NCBI RefSeq assembly: GCF_020216025.1
Contig: NZ_JAIWNC010000003.1
Span: 310,001-374,000, forward strand
DNA: 64,000 bases
Source: Jidongwangia harbinensis
GTDB lineage: Bacteria; Actinomycetota; Actinomycetes; Mycobacteriales; Micromonosporaceae
Direction of reading: 5' to 3'
Made by a program: the position numbers and the translations under genes. Positions 25,773 to 34,785 of this stretch are shown here, in pieces. A model generated the notes under the pieces. That model made no database searches and was not told the DNA's origin. It saw only the letters and a program-made list of their open reading frames with translations. Position 1 is the stretch's first letter, and each line of letters begins with the position of its first letter.

Positions 25773-26593
25773 CGGCCGTGTGCGCGGTGGTGCTCGCCGC
25801 GGGTGAAGGACTACGACTCCGTCCGCTGACCGAGCTGATGCCCAAGTCGTTGTGTCCGGTCGGCAACCTCCCGCTGATCGACCACGCCCTGCGCCGGGTG
25901 GCGGGCCTCGGCTTCGCCCCGGACGCGGTCGCGGTGAACGCCGCCTACCTGGCCGACCAGGTGGTACGGCACGTCGCCGGGCGCGCCCACCTGTCGGTCG
26001 AGCCGGACGGCCCGCTCGGCACCGCGGGCGGCCTGGGCCGGCTGAAGGGCTGGATCGACGGCCGCGGAGCGCTGGTGGGCAACTCCGACGCGTACCTCGC
26101 CGATCCGCACCGCGGGCCCGGCCCGGACGTCGCGGCCCTGCTGGACGGCTGGAGCGGCGAGACGGTCCGGATGCTCACGCTGCCGGTCCTGCCGGGCGAC
26201 GACGGCTTCAGCGGGCGGCGGTTCGCCGGTTTTTCGCTGATCCCCTGGCGCTACCTGCGCGACCTGGCGGCCCAGCCGAGCGACCTGGTGCGGCTGGTCT
26301 GGCGGCCCGCGGAACAGGCCGGGGAGCTGGAACTCATCGGGTACGACGGCATCTACCTGGACACCGGCACGCCCGCCACCTACCTGGAGGCGAACCTGCA
26401 CGCCGCCGCCGGGACGACCGATCCCGCCGCGACGGTCACCGGCCACGCCGAGGACTCGGTGGTCGGCGCGGGCGCGGTGGTGGCCGGCCGGGTGACCCGG
26501 TGCGTGGTGTGGCCGGACGCCGTCGTCGCCGCGGACGAGGACCTGACCGACGTCATCCGCGCCGGCCCGGACCTGACGGTCCCGGGTCGCTAG
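25769..26593 (+). CDS. NTP-dependent sugar-1-phosphate nucleotidyltransferase
   Basis: The 274-residue GT-A-type enzyme would join a sugar-1-phosphate to a nucleotide. It opens with AVVLAAGEGLRLRPLTELMP, followed by the pyrophosphorylase lysine region KSLCPVGNLPLIDH, and has the DGPLGTAGGL loop and GNSDAYLADP metal site. After residue 220 a short hexapeptide-like tail (ATVTGHAEDSVVGAGAVVAGRV) suggests the beginning of a left-handed beta helix. Mannose-1-phosphate guanylyltransferase-like enzymes have this shape; the actual sugar is not decidable. It is translationally coupled to the NUDIX gene. Confidence 0.87.
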   Translation: MTAVCAVVLAAGEGLRLRPLTELMPKSLCPVGNLPLIDHALRRVAGLGFAPDAVAVNAAYLADQVVRHVAGRAHLSVEPDGPLGTAGGLGRLKGWIDGRGALVGNSDAYLADPHRGPGPDVAALLDGWSGETVRMLTLPVLPGDDGFSGRRFAGFSLIPWRYLRDLAAQPSDLVRLVWRPAEQAGELELIGYDGIYLDTGTPATYLEANLHAAAGTTDPAATVTGHAEDSVVGAGAVVAGRVTRCVVWPDAVVAADEDLTDVIRAGPDLTVPGR

Positions 26594-26596
26594 CAT
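26591..26596 (+). promoter_or_regulatory. Putative -10 box for the RAM-domain gene
   Basis: TAGCAT overlaps the end of the nucleotidyltransferase stop region and lies 28 bases before the GTG at 26625. An AAGGAG ribosome-binding site (spacing 4-5) is inside the short leader. Confidence 0.35.
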
Positions 26597-26624
26597 GAAC
26601 CGATCACAGCCTTAAGGAGCGCCC

Positions 26625-26912
26625 GTGAACACCGCGATCGTGCACATCGACTGCGCCACCGACTCCATTCCGGAGGTCGCCGAGGCGCTGGCCGCCCTGC
26701 CCGGCGTCAGCGAGGTCTACTCGGTGGCCGGCAACGTGGACCTGATCGCGGTCGTCCGGGTGCCGCACTTCGACGACATCGCCGAGGTGATCGCGGGCCG
26801 CATCTCGAAGACGCCGGGCGTGCTCAACACGGAGTCGCACATCGCGTTCCGGGCGTACTCGCGGCACGACCTGGAGGACGCGTTCGCGATCGGGCTGAAC
26901 GACGCCGACTGA
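26625..26912 (+). CDS. Stand-alone Lrp/AsnC ligand-binding (RAM) domain protein
   Basis: The 95-residue protein is only the regulation-of-amino-acid-metabolism domain of Lrp/AsnC regulators: VHIDCATDSIPEVAEALAAL, then GVSEVYSVAGNVDLIAVVRV and SKTPGVLNTESHIAFRAYS. No helix-turn-helix precedes it, so it cannot bind DNA alone; it may form octamers or pair with full Lrp proteins. AAGGAG lies just before the GTG. It is separated from the convergent qcr operon by a strong terminator. Confidence 0.9.
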   Translation: MNTAIVHIDCATDSIPEVAEALAALPGVSEVYSVAGNVDLIAVVRVPHFDDIAEVIAGRISKTPGVLNTESHIAFRAYSRHDLEDAFAIGLNDAD

Positions 26913-26925
26913 CCGCCACGACGTG

Positions 26926-26961
26926 AAGAAGGGCCCGCCTGGTCTCAGGCGGGCCCTTCTT
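26926..26961. terminator. Strong bidirectional terminator between the RAM gene and qcrB
   Basis: AAGAAGGGCCCGCCTG (26926-26941) pairs perfectly with CAGGCGGGCCCTTCTT (26946-26961) over a GTCT loop, a 16-bp stem with AT-rich ends on both sides. Position between convergent genes suits termination of both. Confidence 0.85.
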
Positions 26962-26973
26962 GCGCTCGCTGCG

Positions 26974-28593
26974 TCAGCGACCGGTGGTGATCTCCTCGCG
27001 TTCCTCGCGCGGCGACACCGGCGGCATGCCCGGCGACACCGGGGCCTCGCTCGGCTTCTCGATCGGGAAGAAGAAGCCCTTGATCGCCGGCGCGAGAGCG
27101 CCGAGACGGTTCATCTTCTTCGGTACGACCCAGCCGGCGTACTCCAGCGGCAGCGGGTGACCGTGGTCGTCCACCGGGCCCAGCGGCTGGTGCACCTCCA
27201 CGAACTGGCCGTTCGGCAGCCGCTTGATGATGCCGGTCTCCACCCCGTGCGCCAGCACCTCGCGGTCGTGCTGCTGCAGCCCGAGGCAGAGCCGCACGGT
27301 GAGGTAGTACGCCAGCGGCGGCAGGATCACCAGGCCGATGCGGCCGGCCCAGGTCATCGCGTTCAAGCTGATGTGGAACTTGTCCGCGATCACGTCGTTG
27401 CCGCCGGAGATGGTGGCGATGATGAAGAACGTGAACGCCATCGCGCCGACGCCGGAGCGTTCCGGGTTGTCCCGGGGGCGCTGCAGCAGGTGGTGCGAGG
27501 CCTTGTCCTTGAGCCGTCGCGCCTCGATGAACGGATAGAACATCGGCACCGTGGTCAGCGCGCCCAGGCCCACCACGGCGGGCCAGAACAGCGGCGGGAT
27601 GACGTAGCCGTCGCCGATCGGCAACGTGATCTCCCAGGCCGGCATGAGCCGGACCAGCCCGTCCATGAACATGACGTACCAGTCGGGCTGGCTGCCCGAG
27701 GACACCTCGGCGGCGCGGTAGGGCCCGAAGATCCAGATCGGGTTGATCTGGAACAGGCCGGCCATCAGCGCGACGACGCCGAACACCGCCATGAAGAAGC
27801 CGCCCTGCTTGAGCGCGTACCGCGGGAACATGCGCTCGCCGACCACGTTGGCGTTGGTCCGCATCGGGCCGGGCCACTGCGTGTGCTTCTGCTTGAACAC
27901 CAGGCCCAGGTGGACGCTGATCAGCGCCAGCAGGATGCCCGGGATGAGCAGCACGTGCGCGATGTAGAAGCGCCCGATGATCAGGTGGCCGGGGAACTCG
28001 CCGCCGAAGACCGAGGCCGACGCCCAGGTGCCGATCACCGGGATGGAGAGGAAGATCGCCGAGGCGATCCGCAGGCCGGTGCCGGACAGGCCGTCGTCCG
28101 GGAGCGAGTACCCGGTGAAGCCGGCCAGGAAGCCGAGCAGGAACAGCGCGACGCCGATCGCCCAGTTCGCCTCGCGCGGCTTCCGGAACGCGCCGGTGAA
28201 GAAGACCCGCGCCATGTGCACCACGATCGCCGCCATGAACAGCAGCGCCGCCCAGTGGTGCATCTGCCGCATGAACAGACCACCGCGCACCTCGAACGAG
28301 ATGTTCAGCGACGACTCGTAGGCGGCGGACATCATGGTGCCGCGCAACGCGGAGTACGAACCCTCGTACGGCACCTCCTTCATCGACGGGTCGAAGAAGA
28401 GGGTCAGGAACGTACCGGTGAGCAGAATGATGACGAACGAGAACAGTGCGATCTCGCCCAGCAGGAACGACCAGTGGTCGGGGAAGACCTTGTTCAGCAG
28501 GCCCCGCAGCGGCGTGGCCGCCTGGAACCGGTCGTCCACACCCTTGCCGACGTTGGCAGGAACCTGCGCGACATCGAACTTACGACGTTTCAT
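26974..28593 (-). CDS. qcrB: Cytochrome bc1 complex cytochrome b subunit
   Basis: QcrB is the di-haem membrane subunit that oxidises menaquinol in the actinobacterial bc1-aa3 supercomplex. The 539-residue sequence has about nine membrane helices, haem-ligand histidines in [23 protein letters not shown] and in the segment [17 protein letters not shown] with VHLGLV, and the cytochrome b PEWY-equivalent region reading [10 protein letters not shown]. It has the long cytoplasmic C-terminal extension of actinobacterial QcrB ([23 protein letters not shown]). It is last in qcrC-qcrA-qcrB and overlaps qcrA by four bases. Start ATG 28593 (MKRRKFD). This subunit is the target of Q203-class inhibitors in mycobacteria. 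Confidence 0.96.
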   Translation of the reverse strand: MKRRKFDVAQVPANVGKGVDDRFQAATPLRGLLNKVFPDHWSFLLGEIALFSFVIILLTGTFLTLFFDPSMKEVPYEGSYSALRGTMMSAAYESSLNISFEVRGGLFMRQMHHWAALLFMAAIVVHMARVFFTGAFRKPREANWAIGVALFLLGFLAGFTGYSLPDDGLSGTGLRIASAIFLSIPVIGTWASASVFGGEFPGHLIIGRFYIAHVLLIPGILLALISVHLGLVFKQKHTQWPGPMRTNANVVGERMFPRYALKQGGFFMAVFGVVALMAGLFQINPIWIFGPYRAAEVSSGSQPDWYVMFMDGLVRLMPAWEITLPIGDGYVIPPLFWPAVVGLGALTTVPMFYPFIEARRLKDKASHHLLQRPRDNPERSGVGAMAFTFFIIATISGGNDVIADKFHISLNAMTWAGRIGLVILPPLAYYLTVRLCLGLQQHDREVLAHGVETGIIKRLPNGQFVEVHQPLGPVDDHGHPLPLEYAGWVVPKKMNRLGALAPAIKGFFFPIEKPSEAPVSPGMPPVSPREEREEITTGR

Positions 28594-29687
28594 GGCCGCT
28601 CCCAGAAGTCGGGGCCGACGGTCTCCCGGTAGTCCGAACTTGCCACGAAGAACCCCTCGTCGTCCACCTCGAGCGGCAGGGCGGGGAGCCTCCGGCTGGC
28701 CGGACCGAAGATGGGTCGGGCGTTGTCGGTGATCAGGAACTGCGACTGGTGGCACGGGCAGAGCAGACGGTTGGTCTGCTGCTCGTACAGGCTGGCCGGG
28801 CAGCCGGCATGGGTGCAGATCTTCGAGTACGCGACGTAGTTACCCCACATTACGCCCTGGTTGATCCGGTCCGCGTCCAGAGCCGCGCGGGCCTTCTCCG
28901 CGTCACCACCGCGCAGGTGGATGAGCAGCGTGGGCGAGTCGGCGTACTCGTTGGTGGCGCCGTGCGGCACGCCGGGGAACACGGTGATCTGACCGCCGAC
29001 GCTGACGTCGTCCGGCCGGATCGGGGAACCGTCCTCGCGGGTGAGGCGGATCAGTTCGCCGTCGCGGGGCTTGAACCCGGTGGTGAACAGCATGGGGTCG
29101 TCGTCGCCGTGCGGGTTCTGGATCATCCCGCCGACCAGCGGCGCCACGGCGACCAGGCCGAGCGGGGCGAGCCCCAGCGCGATCGCGCCCTTGAGCAGCG
29201 GGCGGCGCTGCACGCCCAGCTCGTCCACCACGTACGCCATGGTCTGGCCGGCGATCAGCCGGTCGTCGTCGCTGGACGGCGCGTGGTGCCGGTCCTGCAC
29301 CGAGACCTCGTGCGGGAGCAGCTTCTTGGCCCAGGTCAGGATCGCGAAGCCGAGCGAGAACAGGGACACGCCGAGCGTGACGCCGAGCAGCACGGTGTAG
29401 TAGTCGCTCGAGGTGTTGCCGAGTTCGAACTTCCACGGCCACCAGATGTAGAAGCCCAGGAAGGCCAGGGCGGCTGCGCCGGAGAGCAGGAAGAACAGCG
29501 CGATGGTACGGACGACGCGCTTCTCCGCCTTCGAGTTCGGCGTCGGGAACTGAGACTCGTACGTGACGATCTCGATGTCGTCCCGGCGGGCGCCCTCACG
29601 GACGATCTCGAAACGGCTGAGCCGCGGATCCTGCACGTCGACCGGCTTCGTGCCGGCGCCGTGCGCCCCTTCCTTCATGACCGTCAT
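28590..29687 (-). CDS. qcrA: Cytochrome bc1 complex Rieske iron-sulfur subunit
   Basis: QcrA passes electrons from quinol to cytochrome cc. The 365-residue protein carries three N-terminal membrane helices (about residues 60-80, 95-115 and 175-195), an actinobacterial feature, and a C-terminal Rieske domain with cluster-binding CTHAGCP and CPCHQSQF (two Cys, two His, plus the bridging cysteines). Its first codon overlaps the stop of qcrC (ATGA) and its stop overlaps the qcrB start, giving tight coupling. A second ATG three codons on (MKEGAHG) is an alternative start. Confidence 0.96.
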   Translation of the reverse strand: MTVMKEGAHGAGTKPVDVQDPRLSRFEIVREGARRDDIEIVTYESQFPTPNSKAEKRVVRTIALFFLLSGAAALAFLGFYIWWPWKFELGNTSSDYYTVLLGVTLGVSLFSLGFAILTWAKKLLPHEVSVQDRHHAPSSDDDRLIAGQTMAYVVDELGVQRRPLLKGAIALGLAPLGLVAVAPLVGGMIQNPHGDDDPMLFTTGFKPRDGELIRLTREDGSPIRPDDVSVGGQITVFPGVPHGATNEYADSPTLLIHLRGGDAEKARAALDADRINQGVMWGNYVAYSKICTHAGCPASLYEQQTNRLLCPCHQSQFLITDNARPIFGPASRRLPALPLEVDDEGFFVASSDYRETVGPDFWERP

Positions 29688-30532
29688 GACTTCCCCGCAA
29701 TCCACAGCGACGTAAAGACCAGGATCGTGATGCCCACCAGGAAGATGGCCAGTCCTTCGGTCACCGGGCCGTACCGTCCGAGGTTGAACAGACCACCCGG
29801 ATCCTTGTCCTGCTGCAGCTGCAGCGTGACATACGTGATGAGCTTGCGCTTCTCGTCCGGGGTGAGCTGGTTGTCGCCGAACACCGGCATGTTCTGCGGG
29901 CCGGAGAGCATCGCCGCGTAGATCTGCTCGGCGGTGGCGTCGTGCAGGGACGGGGCGTACTTGCCCGAGGACAGGGCGCCGCCCGCACCGCCGAAGCTGT
30001 GGCACGAGGTGCAGTTGATCCGGAACAGCTCGCCGCCGCGGGCCAGCGCCTCCGGGTCCTCCGCCAGGTCGACGGTGAGCTCGCCGCTCGGCAGCTGCGG
30101 GCCGCCGCCCAGCTCCTGCACGTACTGCGCCAGCTGCTTGGTCTGCGCCTTGTCGAACTGCGGCGGCTTCTCCTCCGCCTGGGCCTCCTGCCGGGCCATC
30201 GGCATCCGGCCCGTGCCCACCTGGAACTCCACCGACGCGGACCCGACGCCGATCAGGCTGGGGCCGCGTCCCTCGACGCCCTGGGCGTTGGCACCGTGAC
30301 AGGAGATGCAGCTGTTGTCGAAGAGGGCCTTGCCCTCGGCCGCGGCCGCGGACAGCTGGGGGGTGTCCTTGGCGAGCGCACCCGGCGCGAAGGCGGTGTA
30401 GACGCCGCCCGCGAGGGCGAGCGCGGCCGCCATGCGCACCACCGCGCCGACGCGCCGGCGCAACCGGCTCGGCGCCGACCGTCGCCGGCGGAACACCCTG
30501 AAGCGCCGGCCGGCTGGGGTGTCAGAACTCAT
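29684..30532 (-). CDS. qcrC: Cytochrome bc1 complex di-haem cytochrome c subunit
   Basis: QcrC is the membrane-bound dihaem cytochrome c that carries electrons directly to cytochrome aa3 in actinobacteria lacking soluble cytochrome c. The 282-residue precursor has an Arg-rich N-terminus and a hydrophobic segment (VRMAAALALAGGVYTAFAPGALA, given here in parts VRMAAALALAGG and VYTAFAPGALA), two CxxCH sites (CISCHGANAQG and CTSCHSFGG) and a C-terminal membrane helix (GLAIFLVGITILVFTSLWI). First gene of the qcr operon; ctaE lies 55 bases upstream on the same strand and is probably co-transcribed. Confidence 0.96.
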   Translation of the reverse strand: MSSDTPAGRRFRVFRRRRSAPSRLRRRVGAVVRMAAALALAGGVYTAFAPGALAKDTPQLSAAAAEGKALFDNSCISCHGANAQGVEGRGPSLIGVGSASVEFQVGTGRMPMARQEAQAEEKPPQFDKAQTKQLAQYVQELGGGPQLPSGELTVDLAEDPEALARGGELFRINCTSCHSFGGAGGALSSGKYAPSLHDATAEQIYAAMLSGPQNMPVFGDNQLTPDEKRKLITYVTLQLQQDKDPGGLFNLGRYGPVTEGLAIFLVGITILVFTSLWIAGKS

Positions 30533-30587
30533 GGGCTGTCCTCTTGGATTTGACCTGACTCACGGACGAACGGGCGACAGCCCACGG

Positions 30588-31187
30588 TTACTGCAGCCAA
30601 TAGATCATGGCGAACAGCGCGATCCACACCACGTCGACGAAGTGCCAGTAGTACGACACCACGATCGCCGAGGTGGCCTGCGCCGGCGTGAACCGCCCCA
30701 TGGTGGTGCGGATCATGAAGACGATGAAGGCGATCAGACCACCGGTCACGTGCAGGCCGTGGAAGCCGGTCGTCAGGTAGAACATCGAACCGTACCCGTC
30801 GGCGTTGATCTTGATGCCCTCGTGCACCAGCTCGCGGTACTCGTTCGCCTGGCCGAGCACGAAGATCAGGCCCATCACGAACGTGATGGCGAACCAGCGG
30901 CGCAGCGCGAAGACGTCGCCCTTCTCCGCCGCGAAGACGCCGAGCTGGCAGGTCACCGAGGAGAGCACGAGGATCACCGTGAAGGTGGTCGCGTACGGGA
31001 TGTTGAGGTGCTCGGTGTGCCGCTCCCACATGCTGTAGTCCGCCGCGCGGATCGCGAAGTACATCGCGAACAAGGCTGCGAAGAACATGAGCTCGCTGGA
31101 GAGCCACACGATGGTCCCGACGCTGACCATGTTGGGACGAGTCAGCGAGTGGATCCGGCTCTTGTCGATGGCTGAGGCCGCTGTCAC
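30588..31187 (-). CDS. ctaE: Cytochrome c oxidase (aa3) subunit III
   Basis: CtaE is the non-metal core subunit of cytochrome aa3 oxidase. The 199-residue protein has five membrane helices, the family block [18 protein letters not shown] here as [17 protein letters not shown], and the C-terminal [14 protein letters not shown] followed by [15 protein letters not shown]. The shorter five-helix form is usual in actinobacteria. It starts with GTG 31187 and heads the ctaE-qcrCAB cluster, as in Streptomyces and Mycobacterium. Confidence 0.96.
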   Translation of the reverse strand: MTAASAIDKSRIHSLTRPNMVSVGTIVWLSSELMFFAALFAMYFAIRAADYSMWERHTEHLNIPYATTFTVILVLSSVTCQLGVFAAEKGDVFALRRWFAITFVMGLIFVLGQANEYRELVHEGIKINADGYGSMFYLTTGFHGLHVTGGLIAFIVFMIRTTMGRFTPAQATSAIVVSYYWHFVDVVWIALFAMIYWLQ

Positions 31188-31283
31188 GGCCTCATTATTG
31201 CCCCGCGATCAGGAGAACGTGCGCGGGGGGCCCAATCCGCGCGTCCCTGCGGCCCGGCATGATGATCTCCAGTGCGGTGCGCC

Positions 31284-31289
31284 TAGCCT
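31284..31289 (+). promoter_or_regulatory. Putative -10 box of the oxidase assembly gene, leaderless type
   Basis: TAGCCT is six bases before the GTG at 31296. The intervening CGAGGG could act as a very short ribosome-binding site, but the spacing fits transcription starting at the codon. Confidence 0.4.
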
Positions 31290-31295
31290 CGAGGG

Positions 31296-32243
31296 GTGCA
31301 GCATGCCGAAATCAGCCTCCTGGCCGACGCGGCCGGGGATACTGTGCCGCCGGAGTTCACCGCCGCGACGATCTTCACGCAGATCCGCCTGACCAGCCTG
31401 ATCGCGCTGTTCCTGGTGGTCGCGGCCGCGCTCTATCTGTACGGGGTGTACCGGCTCCGGCAGCGCGGGGACGGCTGGCCGGCCGGGCGCACGGTGGCGT
31501 TCCTGCTCGGCGGCCTGGGCTCGATCGCCGCGGTCACCGTGACCGGCATCGAGGCGTACGACACCACACTGCTGTCCGTGCACATGGTGCAACACATGGT
31601 GCTGACCATGGTCGGCCCGATCTTCCTGGCCCTCGGTGCGCCGGTCACGCTGGCCCTGCGCAACCTGCGGGTACGCCCGCGCAAGCTGCTGCTCGCCGTG
31701 CTGCACAGCCGGGTCGCCCGGGTGCTGACGTTCCCGCTGGTGGCATTCGGGCTCTTCATCGCGAACCCGTTCATCCTGTACTTCACCGACGTCTACCGGG
31801 CCACGCTGGAACACGCCTGGCTGCACGAGCTCGTCCACGTGCACTTCATCGTGACCGGCTGCCTGTTCTTCTGGCCGCTGCTCAGTCAGGACCCGCTGCC
31901 GAACCGCTGGCCGTACCCGGCCCGCGCCCTGCTCATGGTGCTGTCCGTGCCGTTCCACACGGTGTTCGGGCTGACCATCATGCAAAGTCAGACCCTGCTC
32001 GGCGGCGACTGGTACCCGAACCTGCACCTGACCTGGGCCGACCCGCGCAGCGACCAGGTCGTCGCGGGCGGCATCCTGTGGGCCGGCGGCGAGATCGTCA
32101 GCGTCACCATGCTCGGCATCCTGGTGCTGCAGTGGATCCGCCAGTCCGAGCGCGAGGCCCGCCGCACCGACCGGGCGCTGGACCGCGCCGAGGCCGAGGC
32201 CGCGCGGGCCGACACGGACGCGGTCGGGCCACGGGCTGATTAG
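31296..32243 (+). CDS. ctaG: Cytochrome c oxidase assembly protein, caa3/CtaG family
   Basis: The 315-residue membrane protein has about seven helices and the family histidines and methionines: SVHMVQHMVLTMVGP, HAWLHELVHVHFIVTGCLFFWPLL and PFHTVFGLTIM, then WYPNLHLTW. CtaG_Bacillus-type proteins help copper delivery and assembly of the oxidase; the conserved His/Met set in the membrane fits metal handling. The start MQHAEISLLADAAG and the location divergent from ctaE support the role. A charged C-terminal tail (REARRTDRALDRAEAEAARA) is extra. The family is sure, the copper function is inferred. Confidence 0.9.
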   Translation: MQHAEISLLADAAGDTVPPEFTAATIFTQIRLTSLIALFLVVAAALYLYGVYRLRQRGDGWPAGRTVAFLLGGLGSIAAVTVTGIEAYDTTLLSVHMVQHMVLTMVGPIFLALGAPVTLALRNLRVRPRKLLLAVLHSRVARVLTFPLVAFGLFIANPFILYFTDVYRATLEHAWLHELVHVHFIVTGCLFFWPLLSQDPLPNRWPYPARALLMVLSVPFHTVFGLTIMQSQTLLGGDWYPNLHLTWADPRSDQVVAGGILWAGGEIVSVTMLGILVLQWIRQSEREARRTDRALDRAEAEAARADTDAVGPRAD

Positions 32244-32302
32244 CCGATTCGGTACGATCAGCGCGCAGCCATGGCGTTCCCCTCGAGGAGCTGGATCACC
32301 CG

Positions 32303-32728
32303 ATGAGCGACAAGTACACCGTCCTGCTCTACAGCGACGACGTCGCCGTGCGCGACAAGATCCGGCTGGCCATCGGTCCCCGGCCCGCGGCCGACCTGTC
32401 GATCGAGTTCGTCGACGCGTCGACCTGGGAGGACTGCCGCCGGCTGCTCGACGACTACGAGATCGACCTGATGATCCTGGACGGCGAGGCGGCCCCCGCG
32501 GGCGGTCTCGGCATCGCCCGCCAGGTCAAGGACGAGTACGCCGAGCCCCCGCCCACCTGCGTCGTGATCGCCCGCGCCGCGGACCGCTGGCTGGCCGCGT
32601 TCGCCCAGGTGGACCACACCCTGATGTACCCGCTGGACCCGGTGACCACCGGCCAGGCCGTGGCCGGCATGATCCGCGCCCGGCGCAACGGCGTGGTGCC
32701 GCTCGGCACCCTCGGCACGCTCGGCTGA
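32303..32728 (+). CDS. Stand-alone receiver-like protein lacking the usual switch residues
   Basis: The 141-residue protein is a CheY-like fold without output domain. The acidic pair (SDD at 11-13) and the phosphoacceptor position (D60 in [10 protein letters not shown]) are present. The switch Thr/Ser after strand 4 is alanine (VVIARAA, about A90) and the invariant Lys-Pro of strand 5 is Tyr-Pro (LMYPLDP, Y109). Such atypical receivers often act without phosphorylation. It sits between ctaG and trpD on the same strand, 59 and 40 bases away, a conserved location in actinobacteria. Confidence 0.82.
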   Translation: MSDKYTVLLYSDDVAVRDKIRLAIGPRPAADLSIEFVDASTWEDCRRLLDDYEIDLMILDGEAAPAGGLGIARQVKDEYAEPPPTCVVIARAADRWLAAFAQVDHTLMYPLDPVTTGQAVAGMIRARRNGVVPLGTLGTLG

Positions 32729-32768
32729 CCCGACCCAGTCCCGCCGTACCCCCCGACGGAGGCCCACC

Positions 32769-33833
32769 ATGGGCGCACGCACCTGGCCCAACCTGCTGAG
32801 CGCCCTGCTCCGCGGCGAGGAACTCGACGCACCGGACACCGCCTGGGCGATGGGCGAGATCATGGCCGGCAACGCCACCCCGGTCCAGGTGTCCGGCCTG
32901 GCGGTGGCGCTGCGGGCCAAGGGCGAGACGCCCGGCGAGCTGGCCGGCCTGGTCGACGCGATGCTGGCCAACGCCACCCCGGTGGACCTGCCGGACGAGT
33001 TCCGCACCGACGCCGTGGACGTGGTCGGCACCGGCGGTGACCGGGCCCACACCGTGAACATCTCCACCATGGCCGCGATCATCGTGGCGGCGGCCGGCGT
33101 CCGGGTGGTCAAGCACGGCAACCGCGCCGCCTCGTCCGCCTGCGGCACCGCCGACCTGCTGGAGCACTTCGGCATCCCGCTCGACCTGGGCCCCGCCGGC
33201 GTGCTGCGCACCGTGTCCGAGGCCGGCATCGGCTTCTGCTTCGCCGCCCGCTACCACCCCGGCATGCGGCACGCCGCCGTCCCCCGGCGCGAGCTGGGCG
33301 TACCCACGTTCTTCAACATGCTCGGCCCGCTCACCAACCCGGCCCGGCCGACGTCCGCCGCGGTCGGCTGCTTCGACCTGCGGATGGCCCCCGTGATGGC
33401 CGAGGTGTTCGCCCGACGCGGCGACTCCGCCCTGGTCATGCGCGGTGAGGACGGCCTCGACGAGTTCACCACGGCGGCGCCGACCCGGGTGTGGATGGCC
33501 CGCGTCGGCAAGGTCGAGGAGTCCGTGGTCGACGCCGTCGACCTGGGCCTGCCCCGCAGCGCACCGGGCGACCTGCGCGGCGGGGACGCCGAGTTCAACG
33601 CGGACGTGGCCCGGCGCATCTTCGCCGGCGAGACCGGGCCGGTACGGGACGCGGTCCTGCTCAACGCGGCGGCCGCGTTCGCGGCGCATGCGGGCTTCCC
33701 GGGTGAGTTTCGCGACACCATGCGGGCCGGCATCGTCCGGGCCGGGCAGGCGGTGGACTCGGGGGCGGCCACGGCGCTGCTGGACCGGTGGGTGACCGCG
33801 GCACAGGCCGCCAAGGCCGCCGAGTCCGACTGA
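32769..33833 (+). CDS. trpD: Anthranilate phosphoribosyltransferase
   Basis: TrpD joins anthranilate to PRPP in tryptophan synthesis. The 354-residue protein shows [18 protein letters not shown] (PRPP-binding GTGGD and NIST loops), [32 protein letters not shown], and [10 protein letters not shown]. The length is normal. It is not in a trp operon here; isolated trpD beside the qcr cluster is the usual actinobacterial arrangement. The ATG at 32769 follows GACGGAGG at a short distance. A repeat-rich gap follows. Confidence 0.95.
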   Translation: MGARTWPNLLSALLRGEELDAPDTAWAMGEIMAGNATPVQVSGLAVALRAKGETPGELAGLVDAMLANATPVDLPDEFRTDAVDVVGTGGDRAHTVNISTMAAIIVAAAGVRVVKHGNRAASSACGTADLLEHFGIPLDLGPAGVLRTVSEAGIGFCFAARYHPGMRHAAVPRRELGVPTFFNMLGPLTNPARPTSAAVGCFDLRMAPVMAEVFARRGDSALVMRGEDGLDEFTTAAPTRVWMARVGKVEESVVDAVDLGLPRSAPGDLRGGDAEFNADVARRIFAGETGPVRDAVLLNAAAAFAAHAGFPGEFRDTMRAGIVRAGQAVDSGAATALLDRWVTAAQAAKAAESD

Positions 33834-33879
33834 GCTAACCTCGCGGGCCGCGGTCCCTGCGGCTTCGGGTCAGGCAGCC

Positions 33880-34136
33880 TGGCCACGCTGGGGAAGCAGC
33901 CGCCTCGCCCACTCGGACCGCCTGCTCACTCGGCCCGCCCAGACCGCCTGATCACTCGGCCTGCTCACTCGGCCTGCCCAGACCGCCTGCTCACTCGGCC
34001 TGCCCTGCCCAGACCGCCTGATCAGGCCGCCTGCTCACTCGGCCTGCCCAGAGCGCCTGCTCAGGCCGTCTGCTCAGGCCGCCTGCTCACTCCGGTCGCT
34101 GATTAGCGAGGCAGCCTCGCGAGGCAGCCTCGTGTT
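33880..34136. repeat. Irregular repeat tract after trpD, in a 415-bp gene-free gap
   Basis: The gap 33834-34248 has no convincing reading frame. From about 33896 to 34090 it is a patchwork of CGCCTGCTCACTCGG and CCTGCCCAGAC units, each recurring three to five times with changes (GATCA for GCTCA, CAGG for CACTCGG). At 34107-34134 two copies of GAGGCAGCCTC stand in tandem, each a near-perfect palindrome. Unit length and spacing are irregular, so this is not a CRISPR array. It may contain the trpD terminator; the remainder up to 34248 shows only a GAGGAG ribosome-binding site for the next gene. Confidence 0.6.
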
Positions 34137-34248
34137 TCGTTGGCCGACACGCCGATCGGCCTCCCCCGCGTTTCCTGGTGTCCATGGCAGCGTCAGAATG
34201 ACAACCGGGTAATTCCACCTTCCGACTGCCGACGAAGAGGAGCCACCC

Positions 34249-34455
34249 GTGAAAGAGCGCGAACAACGCTGCATCATCTGCAACGGCGACATGCTCTTCG
34301 AGGTGCCGCCGTGCGGCGACGGGCACGACGACGAGTGCCCCGAGTTGGTCTGCACCCGGTGCGGTGCGGCCGAACTGCTCGTCCCCGTCACGGTGCACCT
34401 GCTGCAGACCCGGCGGAAGGGGCAGGTCGCCCCGCAACAACGGCGCGCCGCCTGA
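34249..34455 (+). CDS. Small zinc-ribbon-like protein
   Basis: The 68-residue protein begins MKEREQRCIICNGDMLFEV and has two cysteine knuckles, C8-x2-C11 and C35-x2-C38 (VCTRCGAAELL), plus C22 and C30. The pattern of a knuckle, an acidic loop (GDGHDDECPE) and a second knuckle is that of a zinc ribbon, which may bind nucleic acid or protein. The GTG is preceded by GAGGAG seven bases upstream. It stands alone between two repeat regions; function is unknown. Confidence 0.7.
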   Translation: MKEREQRCIICNGDMLFEVPPCGDGHDDECPELVCTRCGAAELLVPVTVHLLQTRRKGQVAPQQRRAA

Positions 34456-34473
34456 TCCCCCACCGCCCTGCTT

Positions 34474-34542
34474 CGATCTTGGAGTTGTGGACGGAGAGCT
34501 ACGTCCCATTGGCATTGTGCGACCACCACAACTCCAAGATCG
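34474..34542. repeat. Long inverted repeat with GATCTTGGAG core, copy 1
   Basis: CGATCTTGGAGTTGTGG (34474-34490) and CCACAACTCCAAGATCG (34526-34542) are perfect 17-bp arms around a 35-base loop. It lies 18 bases after the zinc-ribbon gene and could end its transcript, but the arms share the GATCTTGGAG core with the element at 34696, which suggests a dispersed palindromic family. Confidence 0.75.
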
Positions 34543-34695
34543 GCGGAAGCCGGGCAGCCGAGGCCAGCTCGCGGTTGCTGGGACGAGGCCGTTGGCACGG
34601 TCGAACCGTCACTAACCGGGTCTCGTTGCTCGAATGCCACCGGGTGCGGCGTCGGATCGGCGGCGCTCGTGACCGTTATGCGTCATTCGAGCGGT

Positions 34696-34783
34696 AGATC
34701 TTGGAGGCTGAGGCAGATCTTGGCGCGGGAACGCCCCTCCAGGGGCCATTTCGCTCCAAGATTCGGCCCAGTCTCCAAGATCT
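34696..34783. repeat. Nested inverted repeat with GATCTTGGAG core, copy 2
   Basis: AGATCTTGGAG (34696-34706) pairs perfectly with CTCCAAGATCT (34773-34783), and pairing continues imperfectly inward through a second GATCTTGG (34717-34724) and CTCCAAGAT (34754-34762). At the centre, CCCC TCCA GGGG (34735-34746) forms a small hairpin. The whole could extrude as one cruciform. Confidence 0.7.
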
Positions 34784-34785
34784 CC

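Noticed and set aside
28446..29921. 491-codon plus-strand frame opposite qcrA
   Set aside because: It is a shadow of qcrA, whose Rieske motifs and coupling with qcrB and qcrC are unmistakable.
33880..34136. Possible CRISPR array
   Set aside because: Units are short, unequal and without unique spacers of constant length, and no cas gene is present.
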